Shown here piece after piece: positions 51,463-60,869 of a stretch of 64,000 bases of DNA. The notes beneath the pieces were generated by a model. That model was not told where the DNA came from and ran no database searches. It saw nothing but the letters and a program-made list of their open reading frames with translations. The DNA lies in assembly GCF_052030545.1 (NCBI RefSeq), contig NZ_JBPDIH010000007.1, positions 124,001-188,000 of the forward strand. The letters run 5' to 3'. Position 1 is the stretch's first letter. The number at the start of each line of letters is the position of its first letter. The translations under genes and the position numbers were made by a program. This DNA comes from CANMXU01 sp052030545 (lineage in GTDB: Bacteria; Pseudomonadota; Gammaproteobacteria; Enterobacterales; Alteromonadaceae).

Positions 51463-51545
51463 TTGACTCTCAAATTAAAGCAAGTAAAATACCCGAGTAA
51501 AGTGGTTGGTTATTTACTTGACTATATAACAAGGTTATGTAAAAT
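51463..51545 (+). promoter_or_regulatory. isc promoter region with two abutting IscR-type sites
   Basis: Two -35/-10 pairs are visible: TTGACT (51463)-16-TAAAAT (51485) and TTGACT (51518)-16-TAAAAT (51540). Two 25-bp stretches, 51489-51513 and 51514-51538, fit the E. coli type 1 IscR consensus at 20 and 19 of 25 positions. The first overlaps the -10 of the upstream promoter, and the second covers the -35 of the downstream one, so [2Fe-2S]-IscR could repress both. iscR starts at 51572. Confidence 0.7.
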
Positions 51546-51571
51546 TGCGCTGCGAATAAGACGGGGATCAA

Positions 51572-52078
51572 ATGAAATTAACTTCAAAAGGGCGCTATGC
51601 CGTAACAGCTATGTTAGATGTGGCACTTCACGCTGCAACAGGCCCTGTGCCATTAGCTGATATTTCTGAACGACAGGACATCTCATTATCGTATTTAGAA
51701 CAGTTGTTTTCTAAATTACGCAAGCACGGTTTAGTTTCTAGCGTGCGTGGCCCAGGTGGCGGCTATCGACTTGGTCGATGTTCAGCACAAATAAGCATTG
51801 TTGACGTGATTGCTGCAGTTGATGAAAGCATTAACGCAACACGATGCGAAGGTAAGGCTGATTGCCAAGGTGGCGTAAAATGTTTAACCCACTCACTATG
51901 GTCAGACTTAAGTGAAAGAATTGAAGGCTTTTTAGAAAACATTTCATTATCTGAATTGGTTAGCCAAAAAGATATTAAAGCTGTGTCTCAACGACAAGAT
52001 CAGCTGTACATAAAGTCTCAACACCCAAATGAGTTAGAAACCCTAATTTCAACAAAGAATGTGATTAACGACTGGTAA
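51572..52078 (+). CDS. iscR: Fe-S cluster-binding transcriptional regulator IscR
   Basis: The 168-residue Rrf2-family protein has the winged helix (MKLTSKGRYAVTAMLDVAL, SLSYLEQLFSKLRKHGLV, RGPGGGYRL) and the three cluster-ligand cysteines with histidine: RCEGKADCQGGVKCLTHSLW (Cys92, Cys98, Cys104, His107). With a [2Fe-2S] cluster it represses the isc operon through the two sites upstream. GGGGATCAA lies before the ATG. iscS follows after 39 bases. Confidence 0.97.
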   Translation: MKLTSKGRYAVTAMLDVALHAATGPVPLADISERQDISLSYLEQLFSKLRKHGLVSSVRGPGGGYRLGRCSAQISIVDVIAAVDESINATRCEGKADCQGGVKCLTHSLWSDLSERIEGFLENISLSELVSQKDIKAVSQRQDQLYIKSQHPNELETLISTKNVINDW

Positions 52079-52117
52079 CTTGCCAGCGTAGCTATACAGA
52101 TTGGAGATTGTGAGCGA

Positions 52118-53332
52118 ATGAAGCTTCCTATTTATTTTGACTACTCAGCAACAACACCAGTTGATAAGCGTGTTGCTGAAAAAATGATGCAATACCTTAC
52201 TACCGACGGTTTTTACGGTAACCCAGCCTCGCGCTCTCATAAATTTGGCTGGCAAGCTGAAGAAGCGGTTGATATTGCGCGCAATGACATTGCCGACCTA
52301 ATTAACGCTGATCCTCGCGAAATTGTATTTACCTCTGGCGCAACTGAATCAAACAACCTTGCCATTAAAGGTGCGGCGAATTTTTACAGTAAAAAAGGTA
52401 AGCACATTATTACCTGCAAAACCGAACATAAAGCGGTTTTAGATACCTGTCGTGAACTTGAACGTCAAGGTTTTGAAGTGACTTACCTTGACCCTGAATC
52501 AAATGGTTTAATCGATCTTAAAAAGCTTGAAGCGGCGTTTCGTGATGACACTGTGCTCGTAAGCATTATGCATGTAAATAACGAAATTGGTGTTGTACAA
52601 GATATTGCTGAAATTGGCGAGTTATGTCGCTCACGTAAAATTATTTTCCACGTAGATGCCGCACAAAGTGCCGGTAAAATTGCCATTGATATGCAGCAAT
52701 TAAAAGTGGATATGATGTCGTTCTCGGCGCATAAAATTTACGGTCCAAAAGGCATTGGCGCTTTATATGTTCGCCGTAAGCCGCGTATTCGTTTAGAAGC
52801 CCAAACACACGGCGGTGGCCATGAACGCGGTATGCGCTCTGGTACTTTGCCAACTCACCAAATTGTTGGTATGGGTGAAGCTTTCCGTATTGCTAAAGAA
52901 GACATGGCAAAAGACTTAGCTCATGTAACCGCGATGCGTGATCGCTTATGGGCTGGCATTAGCGAAATGGAACAAGTATTTATTAATGGTGATGCTGAGC
53001 AACGTTATGCAGGTAACTTAAATGTTAGCTTTAACTTTGTTGAAGGCGAATCATTAATTATGGCATTAAAAGACCTAGCGGTATCTTCTGGTTCAGCTTG
53101 TACTTCTGCAAGTTTAGAACCTTCATACGTTTTACGTGCGCTAGGGTTAAATGACGAAATGGCACATAGCTCAATTCGTTTCAGTTTTGGCCGCTTTACT
53201 ACCGAAGAAGAAATTGACTACGCAATCGAAATTATTCAAAAAGCGATTGGTCACTTACGTGATATGTCACCACTTTGGGAAATGTTTAAAGACGGTATTG
53301 ATTTAGATTCTATTGAGTGGGCTGCTCACTAG
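52118..53332 (+). CDS. iscS: cysteine desulfurase IscS
   Basis: The 404-residue PLP enzyme has the lysine in SFSAHKIYGPKGIGALY, the TGATESNNLAIKG phosphate-binding loop and the sulfur-carrying cysteine in SSGSACTSASLEPSY. It converts cysteine to alanine and persulfide sulfur for Fe-S clusters and tRNA thiolation. It matches the E. coli enzyme in length and start (MKLPIYFDYSATTPVD). An AGATTG ribosome-binding site precedes the ATG. It is the second gene of the isc operon. Confidence 0.98.
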   Translation: MKLPIYFDYSATTPVDKRVAEKMMQYLTTDGFYGNPASRSHKFGWQAEEAVDIARNDIADLINADPREIVFTSGATESNNLAIKGAANFYSKKGKHIITCKTEHKAVLDTCRELERQGFEVTYLDPESNGLIDLKKLEAAFRDDTVLVSIMHVNNEIGVVQDIAEIGELCRSRKIIFHVDAAQSAGKIAIDMQQLKVDMMSFSAHKIYGPKGIGALYVRRKPRIRLEAQTHGGGHERGMRSGTLPTHQIVGMGEAFRIAKEDMAKDLAHVTAMRDRLWAGISEMEQVFINGDAEQRYAGNLNVSFNFVEGESLIMALKDLAVSSGSACTSASLEPSYVLRALGLNDEMAHSSIRFSFGRFTTEEEIDYAIEIIQKAIGHLRDMSPLWEMFKDGIDLDSIEWAAH

Positions 53333-53350
53333 AGTAATTGGGAGAATATT

Positions 53351-53728
53351 ATGGCTTATAGCGAAAAAGTAATCGATCATTATGAAAATCCACGTAACGT
53401 GGGTTCATTAGATAAAGATGATCCGCAAGTAGCAACCGGCATGGTTGGCGCACCAGCGTGTGGCGATGTAATGAAGCTTCAATTAAAAATTACCGACGAA
53501 GGTATTATTGAAGATGCTAAATTTAAAACCTATGGTTGTGGTTCAGCGATTGCGTCAAGTTCACTTGTTACTGAGTGGGTAAAAGGTAAATCAATTGACG
53601 AAGCAGCTGAAATTAAAAACACCGCTATTGCAGAAGAACTAGCATTACCACCGGTTAAAATTCACTGTTCTATCTTAGCGGAAGATGCAATCAAAGCCGC
53701 TATCGAAGATTATCGTAGCAAGAACTAG
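53351..53728 (+). CDS. iscU: Fe-S cluster scaffold IscU
   Basis: The 125-residue protein has the three scaffold cysteines in APACGDVM, KTYGCGSAIASSS and KIHCSILAEDA, plus the LPPVK loop recognised by HscA. It builds [2Fe-2S] clusters on receipt of sulfur from IscS. A GGGAGA ribosome-binding site lies nine bases before the ATG. It lies 18 bases after iscS. Confidence 0.98.
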   Translation: MAYSEKVIDHYENPRNVGSLDKDDPQVATGMVGAPACGDVMKLQLKITDEGIIEDAKFKTYGCGSAIASSSLVTEWVKGKSIDEAAEIKNTAIAEELALPPVKIHCSILAEDAIKAAIEDYRSKN

Positions 53729-53743
53729 CAAGGCGGAAAAAGT

Positions 53744-54067
53744 ATGGCTATCACGATGACCCCCGCAGCAGCTGATCGGGTAAAATCGTTTTTAATCAAC
53801 CGTGGTAAAGGCTTAGGTTTACGCCTTGGTATTAAAACCACTGGTTGTTCAGGGCTTGCCTATGTGCTGGAATTTGTTGACGATTTAAACGAAGACGACG
53901 AAATGTTTACCATAGATTCAGTCAATATTATTGTTGACGCAAAAAGTCTGGTTTATATCGACGGTACGCAGCTAGATTTTGTTAAAGAAGGCTTAAACGA
54001 AGGCTTTAAATTTACTAACCCTAACGCCAAAGGCGAATGTGGTTGTGGTGAAAGCTTTAACGTTTAG
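53744..54067 (+). CDS. iscA: Fe-S assembly carrier IscA
   Basis: The 107-residue A-type carrier has the three conserved cysteines, TTGCSGLAYV and ECGCGESF. It accepts and passes clusters, mainly under aerobic conditions, to [4Fe-4S] targets. AAGGCGGAAAA precedes the ATG. It lies 15 bases after iscU. Confidence 0.97.
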   Translation: MAITMTPAAADRVKSFLINRGKGLGLRLGIKTTGCSGLAYVLEFVDDLNEDDEMFTIDSVNIIVDAKSLVYIDGTQLDFVKEGLNEGFKFTNPNAKGECGCGESFNV

Positions 54068-54079
54068 GCTTAGGTAATC

Positions 54080-54604
54080 ATGAATTATTTTCAGTTATTT
54101 GGTATCGAACAAGGCTTTAATATTGATTTAAATGCCTTGTCTGCTATTTATCAAAAACTTCAAAAAGCGGTCCATCCCGACCGTTTTGCGCATAGTTCAG
54201 CACAAGAACAATTAGTTGCTGTGCAAAAATCTTCAACCATTAACGACGCATACCATACGTTGAAAGACCCACTAAAACGCGCTGAATATTTGCTTAAATT
54301 ACGTGGCACAGATATGCCAAGTGAACAAGCATCGTTTGGTGATGTGAGTTTTTTAATGCGCCAAATGGAATTACGTGAAATGCTTGATGAAGTTAAGCAA
54401 GCGGAAAATATTGACGATGCAATGTTTGCTGTCTCACAAATATTTGAGAGTGAATTTACCGAACACTTACAGCAGATGGAAGCGCAGATCGCAGAAAATA
54501 AAACGGCATCAGATGTTTTAGCTTGTGAAAACTTGCGCAAATTAAAATTTTATCAAAAACTTCAGATAGAATTAGATCGCCTTGAAGATCTATTATTCGA
54601 TTAA
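54080..54604 (+). CDS. hscB: co-chaperone HscB
   Basis: The 174-residue J-domain protein has the HPD motif (AVHPDRFAH, residues 32-40) that stimulates HscA ATPase, and a C-terminal three-helix IscU-binding domain. It delivers IscU to HscA. It lies 12 bases after iscA. A TAGGTAATC ribosome-binding site is weak, so it may depend on coupling with iscA. Confidence 0.96.
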   Translation: MNYFQLFGIEQGFNIDLNALSAIYQKLQKAVHPDRFAHSSAQEQLVAVQKSSTINDAYHTLKDPLKRAEYLLKLRGTDMPSEQASFGDVSFLMRQMELREMLDEVKQAENIDDAMFAVSQIFESEFTEHLQQMEAQIAENKTASDVLACENLRKLKFYQKLQIELDRLEDLLFD

Positions 54605-54644
54605 TACGTTGAACACTTATCTGAACTAATCAAAAGAACCTATC

Positions 54645-56507
54645 ATGGCATTATTACAAATTGCTGAGCCGGGACAAAGTACAGTTCCTCATGAACACCG
54701 TTTAGCCGCAGGTATCGACTTAGGTACAACCAACTCACTTGTTGCGAGTGTAAAAAGCGGACTACCTGAAACACTTGTCGATGAGCAAGGCCGTGATATT
54801 TTACCATCGGTGGTGAGCTATCAAGACAACAATATTCTTGTTGGTGATGCAGCTAAAGCATTATCGGTTAGCGATCCTGAAAATACCATCGTTTCTGCTA
54901 AGCGTTTAATTGGTCGTTCATTGGCTGATATTCAAGCTAAATATCCATCGTTGCCTTATCAATTTACTGGCGATGAAAACCATCCAGAATTATTAACTAG
55001 GCAGGGCAAAATGAACCCTGTGCAAGTGTCGGCAGAGGTGTTAAAAACCTTGTCAATGCGTGCCGAAAAAGCCTTAGGTGGTGAACTTACCGGTGTTGTT
55101 ATTACTGTGCCTGCCTATTTTGATGATGCACAACGCCAAAGTACAAAAGATGCCGCTAAACTTGCTGGGCTAAATGTATTACGCTTGCTTAATGAACCTA
55201 CCGCTGCAGCTGTAGCTTACGGTTTAGACTCAGGTCAAGAAGGCGTTATTGCCGTTTATGACTTAGGTGGCGGTACCTTTGATGTTTCAATATTACGTTT
55301 AAACAAAGGCGTATTTGAAGTATTAGCAACCGGTGGCGATTCAGCGCTTGGCGGAGATGATTTTGATATTGCTTTAGCAGATCATTTTATTGAACTTGCA
55401 GGTTTAGAGCGTCCACTATCACATTCATTAGAACGTCAAATTCAGCAGCAAGCATGCCAAGTAAAAGAGTCACTGTCAGATGCTGAACAGTGTGAGATTA
55501 ATTTAACTTTAGATGATGGCAAAACCTTTTCATCTACTGTTGATAAAAATACCTTTGAGCGTTTAATTCAGCCACTTGTTGCGAAAACATTACGTGCCTG
55601 TCGTCGTGCATTAAAAGATGCGCAAATATCGACGGAAGAAGTGATTGAGACTGTGATGGTTGGTGGTTCAACACGCGTACCTATAGTGCGTAGTGAAGTT
55701 GAAAAGTATTTCAACAAAACGCCACTAACATCAATCGACCCAGATAAAGTTGTTGCTATTGGCGCCGCCATTCAAGCAGATATTCTTGCTGGTAATAAGC
55801 CAGACAGCGAAATGCTACTACTTGACGTTATTCCCTTATCGCTTGGTTTAGAAACCATGGGCGGTTTAGTGGAAAAAGTCATTCCGCGCAATACCACGAT
55901 TCCTGTTGCTAAAGCGCAAGAATTTACCACCTTCAAAGATGGTCAAACGGCGATGGCGGTGCATGTTTTACAAGGCGAGCGTGAATTGGTAGAGCATTGT
56001 CGCTCACTTGCACGTTTTGAATTACGTGGCATTCCAGCGATGACCGCAGGTGCTGCTCATATTCGTGTAACCTTTAAAGTTGACGCGGATGGTTTGCTTG
56101 AAGTGACGGCGATGGAAAAATCGACCGGTGTTGAAGCCAGCATTGCAGTAAAACCGTCATTTGGTTTAGAAGAGCAGCAAATTACCAATATGCTACTTGA
56201 ATCAATGAGTAATGCCAAAGGCGACATTCAAGCACGGATGTTAAAAGAGCAGCAAGTTGAAGCCGCTCGTGTCATTGAGTCAATTCAATCAGCGTTAGCA
56301 GCAGATAGCCATTTATTAGCTGAGAACGAACAAGCTGAAATTAACCAAGCTATTGCTCAATTAAATCAAATTAGCCAAACTGATGTTGCGGACGATATTG
56401 AAGCCGCCATTGAAAAATTAAACCAGAGTACTGCCATTTTTGCTGAACGTCGCATGGATTCATCGATCAAAACAGCATTAGCGGGCCATTCTGTCGACGA
56501 GGTTTAG
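54645..56507 (+). CDS. hscA: Hsp70-class chaperone HscA
   Basis: The 620-residue protein is very close to E. coli HscA along its length (MALLQI start; AAGIDLGTTNSLVAS; VYDLGGGTFDVSILRL; C-terminal GHSVDEV). It uses ATP to release the cluster from IscU, with HscB. Nucleotide-binding domain about 1-385, substrate-binding domain to about 510, then the lid. It is not DnaK: the HscA-specific start and length are present. Spacing to hscB is 40 bases. Confidence 0.98.
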   Translation: MALLQIAEPGQSTVPHEHRLAAGIDLGTTNSLVASVKSGLPETLVDEQGRDILPSVVSYQDNNILVGDAAKALSVSDPENTIVSAKRLIGRSLADIQAKYPSLPYQFTGDENHPELLTRQGKMNPVQVSAEVLKTLSMRAEKALGGELTGVVITVPAYFDDAQRQSTKDAAKLAGLNVLRLLNEPTAAAVAYGLDSGQEGVIAVYDLGGGTFDVSILRLNKGVFEVLATGGDSALGGDDFDIALADHFIELAGLERPLSHSLERQIQQQACQVKESLSDAEQCEINLTLDDGKTFSSTVDKNTFERLIQPLVAKTLRACRRALKDAQISTEEVIETVMVGGSTRVPIVRSEVEKYFNKTPLTSIDPDKVVAIGAAIQADILAGNKPDSEMLLLDVIPLSLGLETMGGLVEKVIPRNTTIPVAKAQEFTTFKDGQTAMAVHVLQGERELVEHCRSLARFELRGIPAMTAGAAHIRVTFKVDADGLLEVTAMEKSTGVEASIAVKPSFGLEEQQITNMLLESMSNAKGDIQARMLKEQQVEAARVIESIQSALAADSHLLAENEQAEINQAIAQLNQISQTDVADDIEAAIEKLNQSTAIFAERRMDSSIKTALAGHSVDEV

Positions 56508-56530
56508 CTCGTAATTATTAGGATATAAAG

Positions 56531-56869
56531 ATGCCAAAAATTATTTTTCTCCCTCATGAAGAGCTTTGTCCAGACGGTGCGGTACTTGACGCACAAGAAG
56601 GCGAAAGTGTGTTAAATGTCGCGCTTAAAAACGACATTGGTATTGAGCATGCTTGTGAAAAAGTCTGTGCTTGTACTACGTGTCATGTCATTATTCGTGA
56701 AGGTTTTGACTCACTTGAAGAAAGCGATGAGTTAGAAGACGACATGCTAGATAAAGCATGGGGATTAGAGCCAGAATCGCGTTTAGGTTGTCAGGCGAAA
56801 GTCACGGATGAAGATCTAGTGGTAGAAATTCCAAAATATACCGTCAATATGGTTTCGGAAAATCACTAG
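56531..56869 (+). CDS. fdx: [2Fe-2S] ferredoxin Fdx of the isc operon
   Basis: The 112-residue adrenodoxin-type ferredoxin has ligands Cys42, Cys48, Cys51 and Cys87 (HACEKVCACTTCHV and RLGCQAKV), with an extra Cys46 as in E. coli Fdx. It supplies electrons for cluster assembly on IscU. AGGATATAAAG precedes the ATG. It is the last gene of the operon: no iscX follows, which differs from E. coli. A terminator lies at 56901. Confidence 0.96.
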   Translation: MPKIIFLPHEELCPDGAVLDAQEGESVLNVALKNDIGIEHACEKVCACTTCHVIIREGFDSLEESDELEDDMLDKAWGLEPESRLGCQAKVTDEDLVVEIPKYTVNMVSENH

Positions 56870-56900
56870 CTCATTTTTCAAACAAAACAAAACATAATAT

Positions 56901-56933
56901 AAGGGTAATGGTTTGATGCTATTACCCTTTTTT
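56901..56933 (+). terminator. terminator of the isc operon
   Basis: AAGGGTAAT and ATTACCCTT pair around an 11-base loop, with a T run after. It is 31 bases after the fdx stop. Confidence 0.85.
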
Positions 56934-57132
56934 GTGCCTCAAAAATACTGAAAAACCTCTTATAAGTAAATTGTTTACCTTTGTGTGGTATGTCATAGTT
57001 AATGGTTGGTAAACCTTCTTGGTAATAATAAATGATATAATTTTTATCATTGTCTCCGTTGTTTGAATGCTTTGTGAATTTTTCACCTATACTTTGTTAA
57101 CCAAGATTAACAATATTTCAGTAGGTATTCAT

Positions 57133-57354
57133 ATGCTTAACATTAAACATAATCTGTGTGCTTTAGATCGAGCATTAAGAGGGATAATTGCGATTGCTTT
57201 GCTAAGCTATGTTATATTTTTTGGAGAGCAAATTGGTGATGTTTTATTGCAAGCTGCTATTCTTATTTTTGCGGTGTTGAATTTAATTTCATTTTTTTTG
57301 GGGTGGTGTCCTGTATACCAAGTTGCCAATATAAGCACTTGCCGCAAAAAATAA
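57133..57354 (+). CDS. DUF2892 small membrane protein
   Basis: The chosen start is ATG 57133, with AGTAGG upstream, giving 73 residues. The longer frame from 57067 adds a tail with no family support. Two hydrophobic segments (about 18-35 and 40-57) and the N-terminal LCALDRALRGIIAI and C-terminal GWCPVYQVANISTC match the DUF2892/YgaP-like transmembrane domain. Those cysteines (GWCP, STC) are conserved in the family. Function is unknown; such proteins often accompany rhodanese genes, but none is here. It is nine bases from the GGDEF/EAL gene and may be cotranscribed. Confidence 0.75.
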   Translation: MLNIKHNLCALDRALRGIIAIALLSYVIFFGEQIGDVLLQAAILIFAVLNLISFFLGWCPVYQVANISTCRKK

Positions 57355-57363
57355 TTTCAGCCT

Positions 57364-59295
57364 ATGACTATTACTGATTTATCATCAGGTTTAAGAAATC
57401 GCTTGTTGTTTACGTCCGTTGCCCTTGCCATGGTGGTTTCGACAATTTTTATCTATGTTGCTTTCAATCTTTCGCAAGATTTAGGTGAGTCACTTGAACT
57501 TGATCATAATGAGCATTTATTGCAAGCGCTTAGTCAACATATACAAGATGAAATCTCTTCTGTTGACACAAAAAACGTAAACCTTAGTGAAAATATTAAT
57601 GCTGATTTAGTCAGGCATTTAGACCTAGATATTGTTGGCGCTGAAATTTGGTTTAATAACCAACATATTAAGCTAAAAGTAGATGATTCTTATAATAAAC
57701 AAGTTGATTTGGTCGCTGCTGTCAATAGCAAAAAAACGGCACAGGGAACAATAACAAAAGACGACACTAGGCTCTTTTGGAGTTATCACACAAGCCCTGT
57801 AGGCAAGTACTCTATATTATTAGTGCGAAAAACCCATGCGTTAGATAAAGCATTAGCCTTGGCAAAAAATCGGCTATCGATCACCGCATTTTTAACCTTT
57901 TGGTTACTTGTTTGGGCGGCATTGATTTTGTCTGCATTAGTAACTAAAAGGTTTGAACAAGGCAATGCTCGACTGCATTATTTAGCAACCCATGACGTAT
58001 TAACTGGCTTGGGCAATCGAGCGTATTTGTATCAATATGCTCAGCATTATTTTTCAGCCGAACAAGTTAACAAACATAAAGAACACCATACCTTATTAGC
58101 CTTATATGTAATTGATCTTGATAAATTTAAAGATATTAACGACACCATGGGGCATTTAACTGGTGATGAACTGCTAAAAACAATTGCTGATCGTTTAAAT
58201 AAAGTGCAGCAATGGCCAGTTAAAGTGATCCGCTTTGGTGGAGATGAATTTGTTGTTTGGTGTGATGGAATAAATGAGCAGCAAGCAGTCGCATTAGCGG
58301 AAGAAATTGTTCATTTATGTCGTCAGCCTATTGATATAAATGGTTACGTTTTTGAAACCAGTGTTAGTGTAGGCTTCTCATTTTATCCTACCAGTGGTTT
58401 ACGACTCGATACCTTGTTAAAAAATGCCGATATTGCTATGTATCAGGCAAAAAAACATCGACTGGGTTTTCAAGTCTTCCAACAAGAGCTTTTCAGTCGC
58501 TCCGAGTTCCGAGTAAATTTACGAGGACAATTAAACAAAGCCTTAATGCAGCGACAATTTATTCTACATTATCAACCTAAAGTGCTATTGCCTGATAAAA
58601 ATATGATTGGTGTAGAAGCGCTGGTGCGATGGCAGCACCCCAAAGAAGGTTTGCTGATGCCACAAGTGTTCATCGATCTTATTGAGCAAAGTATGTTTGT
58701 TCATGAGTTTACTCGTTATGTATTGCAACAAGCTATTTGTCAGTGTCGGTGTTGGTTAGATAGTGGCATTGAAATGCCTATTGCAGTGAATATTTCACCC
58801 TATAATTTGATGGACCCTAAGCTTGTCAGTTATTTAAGTGAGATGTTAATTCATTATCAAGTACCGCCACATATGCTTGAATTGGAGCTTACTGAAAACG
58901 CTAGCATGGTTAATATTGACAAAACAATTGAAGTGTTTGGTAAATTAAGAGCGCTAGGTGTGAAGCTTGCCATTGATGACTTTGGCACTGGCATGAGCTC
59001 TTTGGCTTACATTAAACAACTTGATGTAGATTACATTAAAATTGATAGATCTTTTATTGTTGACTTGGTCACCGATCAACGAGATGAAGCGGTAATGGTG
59101 AGCATGTTTGTATTGTGTCAAAAATTAGGCAAGTTAATTGTTGCCGAGGGAGTTGAAACCATTGAGCAAGAAACAAAGTTGAAAAGCTTAGGCTGTAATA
59201 TAGTGCAAGGGTATTTGTACAGTCGACCAATATCTGCCCAAGATGTAGTAAAAGGGATCTATAAACAGCAAATGGAGCCGCGTTATGTTCGCTAG
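57364..59295 (+). CDS. GGDEF/EAL bifunctional c-di-GMP enzyme
   Basis: The 643-residue protein has a transmembrane helix (about 12-35), a periplasmic domain (about 36-165), a second helix (about 172-195), then GGDEF (about 205-370) with intact RFGGDEFVVW, and EAL (about 385-635) with intact GVEALVRWQHP, ELTENASM, IDDFGTGMSSLAY and VAEGVET. Both catalytic sites look complete, so either synthesis or breakdown, or a switch, is possible. Its last 11 bases overlap the next gene, which encodes a two-domain solute-binding protein: a likely input partner. It begins nine bases after the DUF2892 stop. Confidence 0.9.
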   Translation: MTITDLSSGLRNRLLFTSVALAMVVSTIFIYVAFNLSQDLGESLELDHNEHLLQALSQHIQDEISSVDTKNVNLSENINADLVRHLDLDIVGAEIWFNNQHIKLKVDDSYNKQVDLVAAVNSKKTAQGTITKDDTRLFWSYHTSPVGKYSILLVRKTHALDKALALAKNRLSITAFLTFWLLVWAALILSALVTKRFEQGNARLHYLATHDVLTGLGNRAYLYQYAQHYFSAEQVNKHKEHHTLLALYVIDLDKFKDINDTMGHLTGDELLKTIADRLNKVQQWPVKVIRFGGDEFVVWCDGINEQQAVALAEEIVHLCRQPIDINGYVFETSVSVGFSFYPTSGLRLDTLLKNADIAMYQAKKHRLGFQVFQQELFSRSEFRVNLRGQLNKALMQRQFILHYQPKVLLPDKNMIGVEALVRWQHPKEGLLMPQVFIDLIEQSMFVHEFTRYVLQQAICQCRCWLDSGIEMPIAVNISPYNLMDPKLVSYLSEMLIHYQVPPHMLELELTENASMVNIDKTIEVFGKLRALGVKLAIDDFGTGMSSLAYIKQLDVDYIKIDRSFIVDLVTDQRDEAVMVSMFVLCQKLGKLIVAEGVETIEQETKLKSLGCNIVQGYLYSRPISAQDVVKGIYKQQMEPRYVR

Positions 59296-60790
59296 TTTTC
59301 AACGCCATACATTGATGAAGTTGATAAAAGGGCAATGTATTTTTTTACTTCTGTGGCCCTTTTATGCAATAAGTGACATTGTGGTCGGTGCTGATGACTG
59401 GGAGGGGTATACTCATCAAGACGGTTCGGGGATTTATTTTGATTTAATGAGAAAAATTTACCCTGAGCAAAAGTTGATTTATCAGATTGAGCCGTTTAAT
59501 CGGGTTAAACAAGGTTACAAGCAAGGTAAGGTAGATGTTATTCTTGGTGTCTACCCCAATGAAATTCAAAGCAAGGTACTGCCTAAATGGCCTATTGATC
59601 TTGAAGACCCAGTCGTGGCATTTTATGACAGCCGTAAAATAAACTTCAACCACATTAGTGATATTGAACGATATTCAGTGTCTTGGGTGAGAGGTTATGA
59701 CTTTGATCAATACTTGCCAATTAAAACCTCCCAGTATGATGTTGACCACCCCAGTGTTGGCTTTAAATTACTGCTTAATAATCGAGTAGATGCTTTTATT
59801 GACTATGCTTACAACCGACCTAAAGGTACCCCCGATTATATTAAATCCTTCGAACTCTTGCCCGCCAGAAAAGTATATGCCGCATTTCAAAGCAATATTC
59901 GCGGAAAAAAACTGGCTGCTCAGTTTGATGTAGAGATCGAAAAGTTGATGGCATCGGGGGAGTTGGCCGCGATATATGGCGACGTTTTTAGTGACAGTGG
60001 TTTTGAGCAGCCTATCAGTAATCAGCAAAAGGTGGTGTTGTTTACCGATGAACGCGATTTGCTAGGCATTAAAAATAATGCTTTGATTAAGTCACATTCT
60101 TCTTTATACCAAGTAGCTATGCTGCTTAAAGAACTGTTACCTGAATATCAGTTTGTTTATCGACATAACAGAGGTGTTGAAACGGCGTTAAATCAAGCAA
60201 AAGAGCCTGCTGCTTGTATTCTTAATGCGGTAAAAACGCCAGCAAGAGAGCAAGCGTTTTTGTTTAGCCAACCCTTAATGTTGTATCAAGGCGTAAGGCT
60301 TTATTCACCTACCGCTTTAGCTGAACAGACTCGGTTAAATTTAGCCAAGTTATTAGCTGAACACACCGAGCTAACGTTAGGGGTGCACGCTGGTCGAAGT
60401 TATGGGGCTCAGGTAGATGATGTGATTAAAGCATTAGATAAAGATCAGGTTTTTTACACGCCCAATGATGAAATTTCAGCGATAAAACAACTTGCTAAAG
60501 GGCGCTTTGATCTGTTGATTGAATCACCAATAGTGTTTAATGGTTATTGGTCGCAGCTTAATAATAATATGCCTTTATATCATTACGAATTAACGGAAAC
60601 CGCAGCCTATTTAACCGGGCATTTATTATGCAAAGCAAATAAAGACAATGGCGTGCTAATTGAAAAAGTCGATGCCGCCTTGGCTCAACTCTATCAATCA
60701 GGCGCGTTTTATAAAGCGCAAAGAGCGTTAATGACAGATATTCATCTGCCTTCTTTTCAGCAAGCTTATCGCGAGAATTTTGCTCACTAA
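59285..60790 (+). CDS. tandem SBP_bac_3-type solute-binding protein
   Basis: The 501-residue protein starts at ATG 59285, preceded by GGAG and overlapping the GGDEF/EAL gene by 11 bases; an ATG at 59315 is weaker. A signal-type hydrophobic stretch (about residues 16-30) is followed by two family-3 solute-binding domains (about 31-240 and 250-490): the first has DGSGIYFDLMRKIYPEQ and GYKQGKVDVILGVYPNEIQ, the second has LGVHAGRSYGAQVDDVI and AKGRFDLLIESPI. No transmembrane helix or kinase follows. No transporter genes are adjacent, so it is probably a periplasmic sensor protein for the cyclase and not a transport component. Ligands are unknown. Confidence 0.8.
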   Translation: MFASFQRHTLMKLIKGQCIFLLLWPFYAISDIVVGADDWEGYTHQDGSGIYFDLMRKIYPEQKLIYQIEPFNRVKQGYKQGKVDVILGVYPNEIQSKVLPKWPIDLEDPVVAFYDSRKINFNHISDIERYSVSWVRGYDFDQYLPIKTSQYDVDHPSVGFKLLLNNRVDAFIDYAYNRPKGTPDYIKSFELLPARKVYAAFQSNIRGKKLAAQFDVEIEKLMASGELAAIYGDVFSDSGFEQPISNQQKVVLFTDERDLLGIKNNALIKSHSSLYQVAMLLKELLPEYQFVYRHNRGVETALNQAKEPAACILNAVKTPAREQAFLFSQPLMLYQGVRLYSPTALAEQTRLNLAKLLAEHTELTLGVHAGRSYGAQVDDVIKALDKDQVFYTPNDEISAIKQLAKGRFDLLIESPIVFNGYWSQLNNNMPLYHYELTETAAYLTGHLLCKANKDNGVLIEKVDAALAQLYQSGAFYKAQRALMTDIHLPSFQQAYRENFAH

Positions 60791-60869
60791 CTTTTATAGA
60801 CTATCGCGATAATTGGCCAAATATTGAGACGTTGATGTTTACGCAATAGGGGAAGTGAGCAACAAACAT

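Noticed and set aside
54160..54540. 126-codon minus-strand ORF inside hscB
   Set aside because: Antisense shadow of the J-domain protein gene in an intact operon.
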